A stretch of DNA of 60,486 bases. Source: Bacteroidota bacterium (GTDB lineage: Bacteria > Bacteroidota > Bacteroidia > M30B66). Below, one piece after another: positions 33,779 to 43,420 of this stretch. The position numbers and the translations under genes are program-made. Location: NCBI GenBank assembly GCA_027483445.1, contig JAIXUS010000008.1:1-60486 (forward strand), given 5' to 3'. Positions within the stretch are counted from its first letter, which is position 1; the number at the start of each line of letters is the position of its first letter. The notes beneath the pieces are model-generated. The model had not been told where the DNA came from and made no database searches. It saw only the letters and a list, made by a program, of their open reading frames with translations.

Positions 33779-34720
33779 CTATTTTAAGCGATGCATTCTT
33801 TCCATGAGCATTTCTTTATACTTCTCCTTAAACTCATTACTCAGAAAGCTCATGTCAATTAAATCAATCCAATTGGGCAAAGCTTTTTCCATCTTATTGA
33901 AAATGTTTTGCTGTTGCTTTTCTTCTATCTTCAATGTGTTCATTGCAGCCACGAAATCCTGTTTCTTCAGCTTTTTCTTTTTCCCGTTTAAGGTCAAGGC
34001 CATTTCTTCTTCATCGGCCGGATTTACCAACGATGTATTTACCAAATCATAAGCGGGCGATAAGGTCATGCCCAAACCGGGCTGCTCCAGCAATGAAAAA
34101 TTCTTCAAATGCATATCGGCATTGCCCGTGATAAAAGAGAACAGTACCAATTCCCAAAAGTTAACAACATCCAGCCCCGGCATGGCTGAATATTTCAGAA
34201 TGGCTTTACCGATTTGCTCATAGCTGCCATGGTATTTATCTTCTGTGAGCCGTTCAGTTAGCTGACAAAAATCTTCCATAGCCAACTTCCCTTTTGGGGT
34301 TCGGTCAACGCGTTTGGTCAGATATGCCCGATTGCCCGATTGCAGCCGAATGAGGCTATGGGGTGCCGTTTTAATTTTGGCAACAGCGGCGAGGTGCATG
34401 GTAAGATCTTCTACCTCCGGCAGTTGCGGATATAGTGCTGTAGGTGGTTTCAAAATATACCCACCCCACAAACCTACAATGGTAAATCTTCGTTCTGTAC
34501 CTCCATTATTGCTTCCGGTAATGTGTAATGATAGTTTAGCCTGGACACCGGTTACCGCAGTCTGACTTTGTATGATTTCTTTAGCCAAGGGTTCTAAATC
34601 AACTTCTGAGTAGGGTAACACCGGAGGAATTGGTTGCCCGAATACTTTCTTTGAACAGATCGCATGAAAGTCCTGCTCGTTTTCAGCCAATGGCCTATAG
34701 CAGTATAAACATCTCCTCAT
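33779..34720 (-). CDS. hipT: HipA-family kinase toxin (HipT-like)
   Basis: 313 residues, a HipA-type serine/threonine kinase lacking the usual N-terminal subdomain, which is encoded separately just upstream. Visible: a CxxC near the N-terminus (CLYCYRPL), the ATP-loop region GVQAKLSLHI, the catalytic loop FITGNADMHLKNFSLL (D-x-H-x-K-N) and the metal-binding SPAYDLVNT. In known HipBST systems HipT phosphorylates tryptophanyl-tRNA synthetase and HipS neutralises it; E. coli HipA targets glutamyl-tRNA synthetase. The target here is unknown. The ATG overlaps the hipS stop by one base. Confidence 0.88.
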   Translation of the reverse strand: MRRCLYCYRPLAENEQDFHAICSKKVFGQPIPPVLPYSEVDLEPLAKEIIQSQTAVTGVQAKLSLHITGSNNGGTERRFTIVGLWGGYILKPPTALYPQLPEVEDLTMHLAAVAKIKTAPHSLIRLQSGNRAYLTKRVDRTPKGKLAMEDFCQLTERLTEDKYHGSYEQIGKAILKYSAMPGLDVVNFWELVLFSFITGNADMHLKNFSLLEQPGLGMTLSPAYDLVNTSLVNPADEEEMALTLNGKKKKLKKQDFVAAMNTLKIEEKQQQNIFNKMEKALPNWIDLIDMSFLSNEFKEKYKEMLMERMHRLK

Positions 34721-35049
34721 CAGTTATCCTCCTCTTTTATTTCTTGTACACTTACAGCTCCTATGCAATCTTTACAACAGGCCAGTAATAAACCCATTCG
34801 GTCTCGCGGGTTGAGTTTCCAATTTTTTTCGGCGATATCCAACAACCAGCCTTCGGGTATCAGTCCATCAAAAAACGGAAACAAGACCTTAGCGTTGAAA
34901 GCGGCTTCCTGGATGGGCAAGGTTAAACTCACCGGACGTGCATTGGGCTGTGCTGCATACGCTTTGTCGTACACAAAATGATACCCTTGCTCATCCTGAC
35001 TGAGCCAGCCGACCAATCGGTCATCTATTTTTATCGCGGCTTTTCGCAT
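34720..35049 (-). CDS. hipS: HipS-like protein (separate HipA N-terminal subdomain)
   Basis: 109 residues matching the N-terminal subdomain 1 of HipA: VGWLSQDEQGYHFVYD, RPVSLTLP and FFDGLIPEGWLLD. In HipBST operons this small protein, not HipB, acts as the antitoxin for the kinase. It lies between hipB and hipT and is translationally coupled to hipT. Alternatively it could simply be a split HipA whose two halves reassociate. Confidence 0.85.
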   Translation of the reverse strand: MRKAAIKIDDRLVGWLSQDEQGYHFVYDKAYAAQPNARPVSLTLPIQEAAFNAKVLFPFFDGLIPEGWLLDIAEKNWKLNPRDRMGLLLACCKDCIGAVSVQEIKEEDN

Positions 35050-35094
35050 CTTGAGGAAATTGGAATTTTCTAAACTGTTAACTGGAATCAGCCT

Positions 35095-35304
35095 TTAAAA
35101 CTCAGCCTTGGATGTCTTAGGTACGGCACCCACCTGGTAGCCGAACAGTTGTAGTACCTGGTTCACTTTGTCTAACCGCAGACTTTCCTTGCCCTGCTCG
35201 AGTTCACGAATGAAACGCAAACCCACACCGGCTTTCGCGGCGAGCTCGGGCTGAGTGAGTTTCACCAATCTACGCTTGTCTTTTACGAAGTCTGTCAGAT
35301 TCAT
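35095..35304 (-). CDS. hipB: HipB-like HTH repressor
   Basis: 69 residues from the ATG at 35302-35304; a 16-codon extension would read through the first operator. XRE-type helix-turn-helix (KLTQPELAAKAGVGLRFIRELEQGKESLRLDKVNQVL). First gene of the hipB-hipS-hipT operon, 45 bases before hipS. Four operator-like palindromes lie upstream, the first starting within three bases of the start codon, indicating tight autorepression. Confidence 0.88.
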   Translation of the reverse strand: MNLTDFVKDKRRLVKLTQPELAAKAGVGLRFIRELEQGKESLRLDKVNQVLQLFGYQVGAVPKTSKAEF

Positions 35305-35309
35305 TGTAT

Positions 35310-35443
35310 ACCCTTTGGGGTGCAAATATAGTAAAATGTTGCACGAATACACCCTTTAGGGTATAATTATGTGGAAATATTTCTGAATATACCCTTTCGG
35401 GTACGCATCAACTTATAATGGTATTCATTATACCCGAAAGGGT
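35310..35443. promoter_or_regulatory. Four-operator array of the hipBST promoter
   Basis: Four copies of the palindrome ACCCTTTNGGGT: ACCCTTTGGGGT (35310-35321), ACCCTTTAGGGT (35351-35362), ACCCTTTCGGGT (35391-35402) and ACCCGAAAGGGT (35432-35443). Start-to-start distances are 41, 40 and 41 bases, close to four turns of DNA, so bound dimers would lie on the same face. Immediately upstream of hipB; presumably HipB binds here. Confidence 0.8.
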
Positions 35444-35774
35444 GCATTTTCGATCGGAAATCCATAAACCAAGAAGGAGCAATAGCCGTTCCGCTGAACA
35501 CCGGCCTGCTGCAAAACCCTGAACCATGAATGAAGGAGAGGTTAAGGGCGTTGTTTGGGGAATCCAATTCCCAATAGCGACTATGGCTCCAAAATCTATT
35601 TGCTCCTTGAAGTCTTTGAAATCCAGGAGCCAGGCCACCAACCCGCCAACCCTCAAGCCACGCCAGCCCGGTGACCCCTAGTTATATCGACTACGCCTTT
35701 AACCAACCGCCAGTTTACGTCCTTCGTTGAGGAGTTCGGCGGGGTTTAAGTAGACCTTATTAGCTCAGCGACAC
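35444..35774. other. Intergenic region between hipBST and the MORC operon
   Basis: About 330 bases. A minus-strand frame (GGLVAWLLDFKDFKEQIDFG...) and a plus-strand frame are open but have no protein family character, and the downstream part is neutral. No terminator recognised for the AIPR gene. Confidence 0.4.
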
Positions 35775-38150
35775 CTACGCTTTAATTCCAAATTTCTTCA
35801 ACTTATCAATTGCAGTTTGCGTTGCCTGAAGTCGTTTCAGGTCAATTGTTTCCCTACGTTTCAGTTTTTGAATAACTGTCTTCAAAACGCTAATTTCGTT
35901 GAAGCTTAATGTGTTGGTCTGCTCTCCAAGATCGAGTATTTGCTTCCAGTTATCATCAGTTAAACGGCTTAAGCGGTTATAAAGTGTAGATGGGTCAATT
36001 AACTCTTTGTCATCCAGCTTACTCAGAGCTGTAATTTTTTCAAAATCTATTCCTTTTTCAGTAATCAGATCAACAATCTCAACACCTCTCTGAACGAGAT
36101 TATCCGTCATTGTACCATATTCTTTCAGTGTTTTACGAATCATTGAGACATTCGTTTCTTGGTATTTTGAGAGGATTACTGAATTCAGGTTATACAGGTA
36201 TAAACCATCCCAGAATCGAATACCAAGGGAAGTTATCTTTTGCAATGCATCGTATTTATGTACTTGTTCTGTATCGACTTTCTCTGCGTCATATCTTGCC
36301 TTAAATGCAGCATCTGAAATTAGATATTTTTTAATTATCTCAAAATTCATTGGATGATTTGATTGAGCCGTTAGCAAGGTCCAAGTTTTTTCTGCCTTTG
36401 CTGCCTCGCTAATGAGTGCAACATCTAAATTATTTAGAAAATCATAAACGAATTTTAATCCTTTTTTTAATTCTATTTGGAGTTCTTCAGGCACAGCCTG
36501 AGTGGACCAAATCTGCTCAAGATTTAGCCGATTTCCGGTTAAAAAGTGTAGGTAGGATAGCGTGTACGCAACTGTTTGAGATTTAATGTTGGTATCTCCG
36601 ATTGGTTCATGGTTTTTTCTACCAAAAAGGTTATCAGCGGCTTGAAATAATATTGCATTCGCCACAATATCCTGCCAGTAGACACGATCCGGTTTTTTCT
36701 TTTTGAAATCCTTTTCAATATCTTTCAAAAATTGAGTGTAATTTTTTTGAGCCCCTTTCGCAACATGAAATGGCTGTTGATGCCACGTGTTCATGTACTT
36801 CGCAATTTCTGACTTGATGATAACTTGATTTCGCGGAAATTTTAATTTAAAAGCCTCCTGCTTGCTTTTTGTAGGCTCTTTGTTTAAGGCTTCCTTATAC
36901 TGCCCCTGAACTCTCTCAAGGAACCATATTGTTTGTTTATTAGGATCAGCTGGATCAATGGCGTATGTAGTTCTTGACAATTCTTCGAGACGCTGCAAGA
37001 AGGGGTTGTTTGAAGTCAAGTCAAGTTCAGATACCTTGTTTTGACTATTGGCATACCTAGAAATGAATGGAACCGTTTGATTCTTCTTGTCTTCATCTTT
37101 AATCACCGTAAGTTTCATTTGAACAAAGACTTGCGACAAATCGGCTTTAAACTTTTTCTCGGTATGAAATAAAGAGGCTGTAGTCTGCCCCCCGTTTACA
37201 ATCTGAAAATCCTTCACTGCTGTAATAACGAGTTGGCCGTCCTCCCGTTTTCCCGTTTTAACTGCCTGCGCTGTAGTAGCAAGACCATTGTTGTATGGAA
37301 GAAACATATATGGTTCTTCCCTGATTGTATCACGGATACCTTTATTTATTTTTCCAGTTTGTTGAAGGAATGCCCTTACATTACTTTCCAATAACCTTGT
37401 GCCGTAATTCCTATATAAAGTGGAAAGAACACTCCCTGGCACTATTGCCAAGTAGCATTCATACAAGTCATTTTGAGATGGCATTGCAAGGCAAGGGATA
37501 ACCTCACCAAGTGTTTCTGTGAAATCTATTTCAATAGGTTCCCTGTTGTACTTTGATTGGGCTAACCTTTTTAGCCTCTCTGCATCCCAAACGTGATATA
37601 TGAATGTGACATTGTCTAAGCCTTTGAGAGTATAATTTTTTGGCGGATCATGTGAAATGCTGCCATTTGATAGAATAAAAATATTAATGCGATCAATTTC
37701 TTTATAGTTATCTTTTATCAATTTAGCTAAGCCATACGCTTCCGTAGAAGGTTCAATGTCTTCAAGGTGACCTTTGAACGCAGCATTGAGAAAGGAGGTC
37801 GGCCACTTCAGTAGTTTCTCAAAATCGGGTTTGCTAACCCGGTATAGTCGATTGGTATCTTGATAATGAGTAATAAAAATGTGAAGTGTTTCGTATCCTT
37901 CTTCAATACCATAACCATTGATTTTAAATTGAATATTCTCAAGCTTATTTTCCTTTATATACGGACATAATCTAATACTTTCTGTTTCTCCAGCTTCTGC
38001 CAATAGTTCCATTACATATTCAGTAAACTTATTCTCTTTGGAGGCTCCATCATCATCAGCATATACCAATGAATTAACCTCATGATATAGCTCCTGAAGA
38101 TATTGTTCCAGTTCAAAGTCGGTATTTATTGTTGAAATTGGCTGGTTCAT
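35775..38150 (-). CDS. AIPR-family protein (abortive infection phage resistance)
   Basis: 791 residues. The AIPR domain occupies roughly residues 210-560, with RLLESNVRAFLQ (252-263), PYNNGL (285-290) and IVNGGQTTASLFH (318-330) as conserved blocks; an N-terminal domain with a VYADDDGASKENKFTEYV start resembles those of other AIPR proteins, and the C-terminus is helical. AIPR is named from a lactococcal abortive infection protein and recurs in defence operons; its activity is unproven. Last gene of the operon; it overlaps the nuclease gene stop by four bases. Confidence 0.88.
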   Translation of the reverse strand: MNQPISTINTDFELEQYLQELYHEVNSLVYADDDGASKENKFTEYVMELLAEAGETESIRLCPYIKENKLENIQFKINGYGIEEGYETLHIFITHYQDTNRLYRVSKPDFEKLLKWPTSFLNAAFKGHLEDIEPSTEAYGLAKLIKDNYKEIDRINIFILSNGSISHDPPKNYTLKGLDNVTFIYHVWDAERLKRLAQSKYNREPIEIDFTETLGEVIPCLAMPSQNDLYECYLAIVPGSVLSTLYRNYGTRLLESNVRAFLQQTGKINKGIRDTIREEPYMFLPYNNGLATTAQAVKTGKREDGQLVITAVKDFQIVNGGQTTASLFHTEKKFKADLSQVFVQMKLTVIKDEDKKNQTVPFISRYANSQNKVSELDLTSNNPFLQRLEELSRTTYAIDPADPNKQTIWFLERVQGQYKEALNKEPTKSKQEAFKLKFPRNQVIIKSEIAKYMNTWHQQPFHVAKGAQKNYTQFLKDIEKDFKKKKPDRVYWQDIVANAILFQAADNLFGRKNHEPIGDTNIKSQTVAYTLSYLHFLTGNRLNLEQIWSTQAVPEELQIELKKGLKFVYDFLNNLDVALISEAAKAEKTWTLLTAQSNHPMNFEIIKKYLISDAAFKARYDAEKVDTEQVHKYDALQKITSLGIRFWDGLYLYNLNSVILSKYQETNVSMIRKTLKEYGTMTDNLVQRGVEIVDLITEKGIDFEKITALSKLDDKELIDPSTLYNRLSRLTDDNWKQILDLGEQTNTLSFNEISVLKTVIQKLKRRETIDLKRLQATQTAIDKLKKFGIKA

Positions 38151-39130
38151 AATATTGTTTTTATCACGTTTTCCGTTAGAACATCAAATGAGTTGCAGGC
38201 TGAAATGTCAATCTGATATTTTACATTATAGATGGCATCACTAATCAGGTGCTCTTTCAAAATTAAGGGAAAGCCTTCCTCTATGCGAAAGTACCTTTGG
38301 TTGTTAACTGAATAACTAATCTCATTGTAATTTTCAATCATATCATTACTCAATCCAACACGTTCAAGTCTGGTTTCAAATTCCTGTAGCAATTCAAAGT
38401 CATGAACAATAAGATCTTTAATTTCTTTTATGATGCCCGCAAGTGAATTCTGATTACCTGTTGTTTCAGTTACTAAAATAAGTCCAAGAAAAAGGTTGTT
38501 CCAAGAAGTAAAATCAAGCTGTTGTTCATTAGATATGTGAACCGAGGGGTTACTTGCTTTGGATGTTTTTATCTCAACTGCGTTTCGGTTTCTTGCGAAG
38601 TCCTGATTTGCGCTCTCAGCACCCCTCCAAGAAAGCATAGCCTCTCTAAACTTGGTGGTAGAAAGCAAGAGTTGCCTTAGGAAAAACAATTCACCAAATA
38701 AACCTCGTTGTTTTTCGGTGGATAATAATTCGCCTGTTGCTTTTGAAAATAACTTTTTCCAATAATTTACTCTTTGGTTGATTAATGTCAGAGCCTCGTG
38801 GTTCTCTGATATAGAATGGAGTTTTTCAACGATGTCCTCGATGAACATTGTAAAAATATCAGTCAAATCTTTTTCAAGGAGAATAATAGTGAATTCAGTT
38901 TTTGTTTGGTTAAATGGGATTGCTTGTATTTCAACACCTCTAAACTTGCGCAAGAAGTTTTTACTTAAAGAGGTGTTTGAGTCAAGCTCCAGTTGAAACA
39001 TTCTTGCGCCTGTTGCACCAATTAGCCCAATAAAACAATTAAGCCCAAGAATAGATTCAATTCGTGTTTTTACTACATCTTTTTTGGATGAAGACTCTTG
39101 ATCCAACCAAATTTTTTTTAAATCAATCAT
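38147..39130 (-). CDS. PD-(D/E)XK nuclease-like protein (DUF4420)
   Basis: 327 residues from the ATG at 39128-39130, overlapping the Z1 gene by eight bases; a second ATG three codons earlier is possible. The middle carries RGLFGELFFLRQLL (conserved Glu), WRGAESANQDFARN (Asp) and AVEIKTSKA (E-x-K), the active-site layout of PD-(D/E)XK restriction-like endonucleases. In the predicted MORC-Z1 restriction systems this is the DNA-cutting subunit. The C-terminal third is variable. Cutting specificity would depend on the methyltransferase and partner proteins. Confidence 0.88.
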   Translation of the reverse strand: MIDLKKIWLDQESSSKKDVVKTRIESILGLNCFIGLIGATGARMFQLELDSNTSLSKNFLRKFRGVEIQAIPFNQTKTEFTIILLEKDLTDIFTMFIEDIVEKLHSISENHEALTLINQRVNYWKKLFSKATGELLSTEKQRGLFGELFFLRQLLLSTTKFREAMLSWRGAESANQDFARNRNAVEIKTSKASNPSVHISNEQQLDFTSWNNLFLGLILVTETTGNQNSLAGIIKEIKDLIVHDFELLQEFETRLERVGLSNDMIENYNEISYSVNNQRYFRIEEGFPLILKEHLISDAIYNVKYQIDISACNSFDVLTENVIKTIL

Positions 39131-41945
39131 TAACGTCATCGTGGTCGTCACTTTGTTGTGGTTCTTCTTCTGCGTCAGAGTTTTTCGGAGGCCTTGCAGC
39201 ATATTCAAATTTCACCTCATTTTCCAGTTCAGGAAAAATTATTCCAAAGCCCAATAAGGGAGTGTCATGATTTAATCTTGACGAAACTCTTGGGTCTAAA
39301 GGCATAAAAACTAAAAGGGGTGTTCCTTTTGCTTTTCTCAGCTTCTTTATTTCTAACTCATCTGTATTAACATCGGCATCAAGATCAACAATTCGCGACG
39401 CTTTATCCAATATGGCATTTGAAGAACCTTTTGTTGCAAGTTCATTTTGACCCTCCTTCAAGTCTCGAAAAGCAACGCCTGAATTTTTAAATGATTCGTC
39501 TATTGATGATAAATCAGTTCTGAATGTTGGTAATCCGTGCAAACGATGATTTACTTCTTTTCTTGTGTTTTTTTCTTTTTTAGAGCTTTTGACTGTGCTA
39601 CTAGAAGTGAGTCTAAGTGATACTGACCAATTCTGGAAGACTCCTGATTGGTTCTGTCTTTCAATATAGTCCCTTATGATATCGAGTCGTATTCTATTAC
39701 TTGTAAGCTTGTAGGAATCAAGGAAGGCTAGAATTATGTCGCTACTTACGTTTTCCCAAAGCACCGTGCTTTTACCAAGGCTTTTTCCGAGTTTTAATTT
39801 TTTTAATGTTTCATGTAATAAATTGAAATTATGATCAACGCTAACTTGATTATTATCAAACTCGAACGTTTGTTTTACATCACCTGAAAATGAAAGTTGA
39901 ATTTTCTCATGATCTCTCATTTTAGTTAGCGAAGTTATTGTCAACATTCCTGAGTGTGTTCTCACTTTTAACTGAAAATCTTCTGGTCGCATATCTTTTG
40001 CGGCCAATTCATCAAAATCGGCTCTCATTTCTTCTGTAGCCATGGTTACATGGCGATACCACCCAACTAGATCCTCGGTAGTATATAATCTGCACAGGTC
40101 AATATAGCCAGGTCTGTAACCAAACCATCTGCCCATTTGCATAAGTGAATCATACATTCGAGTTGTTCGCAAATAATAGCTGACCGACAATCCTTCTAGG
40201 GTAATTCCTCGGGCAAGTTTATTTCCACCAACAGCAATAACCGAGAGGTTTGTACCTGCATCTTCATACTTTTTATAATTGATTTCTTCAATGTTGTGGT
40301 ATTCCAGATTTCTTGTATTGTTGGTTCCATGTACAGCACGGACTTCTATTTTATTAACCGCATTAGTTAATTCGGATTTTACCTGATCCCACGAATACGT
40401 TTTGATCTTCGGATCTCTATATGACAGGTTTTCAAGCACATTCTCAGTGGTTACAATAAAATCGTTTTTGTAAAGGTTTTCCAGATCCAAAAGAATGCTT
40501 CCTTGCCCTGATTTGATCTGCCTTTTGTAATCTCTTAGAACTTCATTGACTATCCATGCAATTCGGTCGATCCAGGCTACCCTCAGGGCAACATGAATCA
40601 ACATTGAGTTGTGTTTTTTTTCATGGCCTCTTAAACGCCTTACCGTGCAGGTGAGAATAAAGGACTTTATTGATTCTTTAAGTGATCTTGGGATATCATC
40701 CGGAAGGAGATCTCTATTTTCCCGGTTTATTGTTTTAGGGAACCAGGGTTCCTGATCTTCCGCAGGCCTGATAATATCCAACCCTTCAAATGTTTCATTG
40801 GTTTTTTCATTCTCAAAACCAAAAACTTGAGCAGCACCAATGTAATTGGATGGCGGTGGAATATTAATAATGAAGTCTCGTGGAAACAGATCTTCACCAA
40901 CTTTTAGAGTCACATCCTTAACCATTGTTTCGAGTTCTTCGCTCCATGTTGAAGGAATGAAGAGATTTGCGTAAGGTGTTGCTGTGTAGCCAATGAAGGT
41001 ATTCTGATTAAATAAGTTAAGCAATGTCCTTATGAGGCGGTTAATTGTCCTTACATCTATTTCTGTTCCTGAATTGACTGATGCATTGTCGGCTTCATCA
41101 TCAATTACAAGCACCGGTACATTGTGAATCTTTCTGTTCCCTGAAGAGTCATCCACGGCGAACTGATTTAGCCAGAGAATCAGGTTTTCCAAGACACTCT
41201 TGTTCTTTTTTATCACAAGAACTGTTGGGCTGTTACCACCGATTGGTACATTTAAACGTGTTGCAATACCTCTGTTAAAATCGCCTTTGTCATCAGAAGA
41301 AGTGTAAGAATAAATTTCTGTATCGACTTTGTATTCCCCAACTCCTATTTTATTGTTTTTATGCCTCAATATAAAATCCGCGCTATTTCGGCCTATGTAA
41401 CCCTCGTCAATTCTAACTTGGGTCTGGGACCGTAATGTATTGTGCACTCCAGCAATAACAATTATCAGTTTATAACCAGCATCTGTAGCTTTGTTGATCA
41501 GTCCAGTATAGTTTGCTGTTTTGCCAGACTGAACATTACCGACAACCATGCCGCGACGATCCCATCTTCCCTGAGTTTTAGGGTTAACACACTTGTCAAG
41601 TATTTTATTCGTCAAGTCATCCAGATTGTCTATCGGAAAAGAACCATCCTTTGTTTTGAGCCAAGATCGGTATCTTTTCCAAAGCTGCCATGGATAATTG
41701 CCTGGGATATCGTGTAACCAAGGTTTTACATCTGCGTTGACCAATTGAGTTGCTTGCCCTTGAAAAACCTCAAAGTCATATTCCAATTGTTCAATCAGGT
41801 CGATTAAATCAACATTAGGGTACTGCTGTTTTATTAAAGGGTTTTCAGCTACAGCTCTAATATCGTCAGAGTCGATTTCACGTATTCTCTTAATATCTCC
41901 TAAGAATATATGGCAGACATTACGAGCGCTTTCTAATTCTTTCAT
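39123..41945 (-). CDS. Z1-domain superfamily II helicase
   Basis: 940 residues. Walker A GNVQSGKT (136-143), Walker B LVIDDEADNASV (DDEAD at 282-286), motif III-like FIGYTATPYANLF (about 320), and motifs V/VI in GGNKLARGITLEGLSVSYYLR and MQMGRWFGYRPGY (about 600-640), with the Z1 domain between. A DNA-dependent ATPase that presumably translocates or opens DNA for the associated nuclease. Starts one base inside the MORC gene stop (TAATG) and overlaps the nuclease gene. A charged C-terminal tail (DAEEEPQQSDDHDDVND) is notable. Confidence 0.92.
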   Translation of the reverse strand: MKELESARNVCHIFLGDIKRIREIDSDDIRAVAENPLIKQQYPNVDLIDLIEQLEYDFEVFQGQATQLVNADVKPWLHDIPGNYPWQLWKRYRSWLKTKDGSFPIDNLDDLTNKILDKCVNPKTQGRWDRRGMVVGNVQSGKTANYTGLINKATDAGYKLIIVIAGVHNTLRSQTQVRIDEGYIGRNSADFILRHKNNKIGVGEYKVDTEIYSYTSSDDKGDFNRGIATRLNVPIGGNSPTVLVIKKNKSVLENLILWLNQFAVDDSSGNRKIHNVPVLVIDDEADNASVNSGTEIDVRTINRLIRTLLNLFNQNTFIGYTATPYANLFIPSTWSEELETMVKDVTLKVGEDLFPRDFIINIPPPSNYIGAAQVFGFENEKTNETFEGLDIIRPAEDQEPWFPKTINRENRDLLPDDIPRSLKESIKSFILTCTVRRLRGHEKKHNSMLIHVALRVAWIDRIAWIVNEVLRDYKRQIKSGQGSILLDLENLYKNDFIVTTENVLENLSYRDPKIKTYSWDQVKSELTNAVNKIEVRAVHGTNNTRNLEYHNIEEINYKKYEDAGTNLSVIAVGGNKLARGITLEGLSVSYYLRTTRMYDSLMQMGRWFGYRPGYIDLCRLYTTEDLVGWYRHVTMATEEMRADFDELAAKDMRPEDFQLKVRTHSGMLTITSLTKMRDHEKIQLSFSGDVKQTFEFDNNQVSVDHNFNLLHETLKKLKLGKSLGKSTVLWENVSSDIILAFLDSYKLTSNRIRLDIIRDYIERQNQSGVFQNWSVSLRLTSSSTVKSSKKEKNTRKEVNHRLHGLPTFRTDLSSIDESFKNSGVAFRDLKEGQNELATKGSSNAILDKASRIVDLDADVNTDELEIKKLRKAKGTPLLVFMPLDPRVSSRLNHDTPLLGFGIIFPELENEVKFEYAARPPKNSDAEEEPQQSDDHDDVND

Positions 41946-43420
41946 TATTCAAAGTACTCAATTAGTTGTGTATACTGGTTGAAGGGTTCGATGTTGAAAA
42001 TCTGTTTTATGGCCAGTTCGCGATCCAGACCACTTGATTTAAGTGAACGGTACATCATTTTGGCTAGTTCAATTGTACCAGAATCGGGTTCAGCTTGGTT
42101 CTGTCTAAGTTCATGACTATCTGGTTCTTCACTATGAAATTGAATAATAGACTCAACAGGCGTAGTCTCTCCAATCAATTTAAGTGCTGTTCGAAATTCA
42201 GAAGCAGATATAGATTCTTTATCTAGAAGACTTTTAATAACTGCATGTTCTTCATTGATGTAATAATGCCGCACATCATCACGGGTCTTTCTTGCCTTCC
42301 AGACAGGTTGAAATTCAAAACTTGTTATAGAATCATCAAGCATGATTTGATTTCCTCTGAACCGGTGAACTGCTCCAGCTGCTTTTCTTGTCATCTTTCC
42401 GAGACGAACGAGATCCTTTCTAACTGTAAGTGAAGGTGTAGCTGTAGCTTTCTTGATGTCGATTTTCCAATCGTGATCCAAAGTGTTGGGAATATCAACT
42501 AAAATTCTGGCGTTTTTGAAATGTTCATTCTTAGGAAACAGACCAAGCCAGTCACCATATAGCAACAATCGGCTGTTACGATAAATGTAGAAGCCTTGAA
42601 AACGATACCAATCATCGGCTTTTGCACTTTTACGCTCCTCTGGATTCAGCTTGGATATGTGAGGCAAAACGTAACATTTTACTTTTACCTGATTACGGTC
42701 CAGATCCTCTTGCGCGATTAGTTGTCCTCCATCAGCTTCTTTCATAAAAGGGTCCCATGGTGTCAACTTATTCCCATTCACACAAATAGTCAACTTCTTT
42801 TTTTCCAGATAGCGATGAAAGACTAAACTGAGGTGATCCTCCACTTTTTCAAACTCTTCGAGAAAGACGATTCTTGCCGCTTCATTTTTAATGTTGGCAT
42901 TACCGACTAATCTGTCTAACTTTTCCCATAAGACCGTGGTACCATGATCGAGCTTTTCCAAAGGCTCCTGAAATACTCCGTCGGATAAATAATCGAGCAG
43001 ATTCCACTTACCTGTTTCGTTTACAAAATCTAAATCCCAATGTCTCTTAATAACATTATGATCTTTTTTCCTTGATAGAACGGTAAGTGCTTTACATTGA
43101 GAAAATGATGAGGTTTTTAATCCAAGCCCGAATCTACCCAAATCATGTTCTTCACGATCGTCTTTAGGATCTTTACTGCCCGGAGTCATGGCTTCAATCA
43201 ACTCGTTACGATTCATTCCTTCACCATCATCAGTTATGGAAACCCATGATTTTTCACCAGCCCATTCATACTGTATCCAGACATTATTTGCCCGTGCAGA
43301 AATGCTGTTGTCGATTATATCCGCAATAGCTGTTTGCAGATTGTAACCGAATGCCCTGAAAGTGTTAATCATGGCTCTGGCTTTGGGCGGAGTTTCTTCA
43401 GCTATTTTTTGCATATACAT
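41945..43420 (-). CDS. MORC/MutL-type GHKL ATPase
   Basis: 491 residues. ATP-binding GHKL motifs: N-box AIADIIDNS (34-39), G1 DDGEGM (64-69), G2 LGRFGLGLKTSS (94-105) and HGTTVLW (about 165). After the ATPase the S5-like domain contains DHDWKIDIKKATATPS with the conserved Lys. Bacterial members of this group were identified as the precursors of eukaryotic MORC proteins and sit in predicted restriction-modification operons with Z1 helicase, nuclease and methylase. Likely a DNA clamp/loop-forming ATPase. A 139-base gap separates it from the KaiC-like gene; it is coupled to Z1. Confidence 0.92.
   Translation of the reverse strand: MYMQKIAEETPPKARAMINTFRAFGYNLQTAIADIIDNSISARANNVWIQYEWAGEKSWVSITDDGEGMNRNELIEAMTPGSKDPKDDREEHDLGRFGLGLKTSSFSQCKALTVLSRKKDHNVIKRHWDLDFVNETGKWNLLDYLSDGVFQEPLEKLDHGTTVLWEKLDRLVGNANIKNEAARIVFLEEFEKVEDHLSLVFHRYLEKKKLTICVNGNKLTPWDPFMKEADGGQLIAQEDLDRNQVKVKCYVLPHISKLNPEERKSAKADDWYRFQGFYIYRNSRLLLYGDWLGLFPKNEHFKNARILVDIPNTLDHDWKIDIKKATATPSLTVRKDLVRLGKMTRKAAGAVHRFRGNQIMLDDSITSFEFQPVWKARKTRDDVRHYYINEEHAVIKSLLDKESISASEFRTALKLIGETTPVESIIQFHSEEPDSHELRQNQAEPDSGTIELAKMMYRSLKSSGLDRELAIKQIFNIEPFNQYTQLIEYFE

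Noticed and set aside
35310-35443. Regularly spaced repeats resembling a small CRISPR array
   Set aside because: The repeated unit is only 12 bp, varies in the middle and is palindromic, there are four copies, and it lies at the hipB start; operators explain it better. No cas genes are present.
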